DNA of 5,096 nt from JBFLYZ01 sp040756415 (lineage in GTDB: Bacteria; Bacteroidota; Bacteroidia; JADZBD01): NCBI GenBank assembly GCA_040756415.1, contig JBFLYZ010000115.1, positions 1 to 5,096 of the forward strand, read 5' to 3'. This document shows, piece by piece, positions 5,083 through 5,096 of this stretch. The notes beneath the pieces were generated by a model. The model made no database searches, was not told the origin of the DNA, and saw only the letters and a list, made by a program, of their open reading frames with translations. Within the stretch, counting starts at the first letter, position 1. Every line of letters starts with the position of its first letter. The position numbers were made by a program, and so were the translations under genes.

Positions 5083-5096
5083 TTTCAACGGACCGG

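Overview
The window looks like a chromosomal segment from a Bacteroidota member, probably Chitinophagales/Chitinophagaceae-like. This rests on a type IX secretion (T9SS) C-terminal sorting domain, a DUF4476 C-terminal domain, a two-component-regulator-type beta-propeller N-terminus, a TAnnTTTG-type -7 promoter element and starts without clear Shine-Dalgarno sequences. The taxon is an inference from gene families; nothing here identifies a species. All four genes lie on the minus strand, so the biological order runs right to left.

Layout in transcription order. (1) 4934-3480: a 484-residue soluble, helical, TPR-like protein of unknown function, with a possible winged-helix-like N-terminus. The 12-mer ATGAATTCATAA occurs just upstream of its start and again just downstream of its stop. 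(2) 3244-2090: a secreted protein with a signal peptide, an N-terminal beta-rich domain, a Thr/Asn/Ser/Gly linker of about 150 residues without Lys or Arg, and a C-terminal DUF4476 domain. (3) 2138-1780: a 103-bp tandem array. The last 50 bp of the DUF4476 gene, stop codon included, appear three more times, each joined to an identical 53-bp spacer that can form a hairpin. A 13-bp perfect-stem terminator (1731-1760) follows. (4) 1578-478: a T9SS-exported surface or secreted beta-sandwich protein with a structured leader. (5) 439-1 and beyond the left edge: the N-terminus of a periplasmic Reg_prop beta-propeller protein, probably a hybrid sensor kinase or similar regulator, starting at GTG 38 bp after the T9SS gene and possibly co-transcribed with it.

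No pathway joins all four genes. Two encode secreted or surface proteins and one a likely periplasmic sensor, which fits an envelope or environment-sensing neighbourhood. The feature most worth a second look is the array that copies the 3' end of the DUF4476 gene. Its units preserve the protein tail (one synonymous difference only), sit between the stop codon and the terminator so they should be transcribed, and are spaced by 103 bp (not a multiple of 3), which links each copy to the next through an overlapping open frame.
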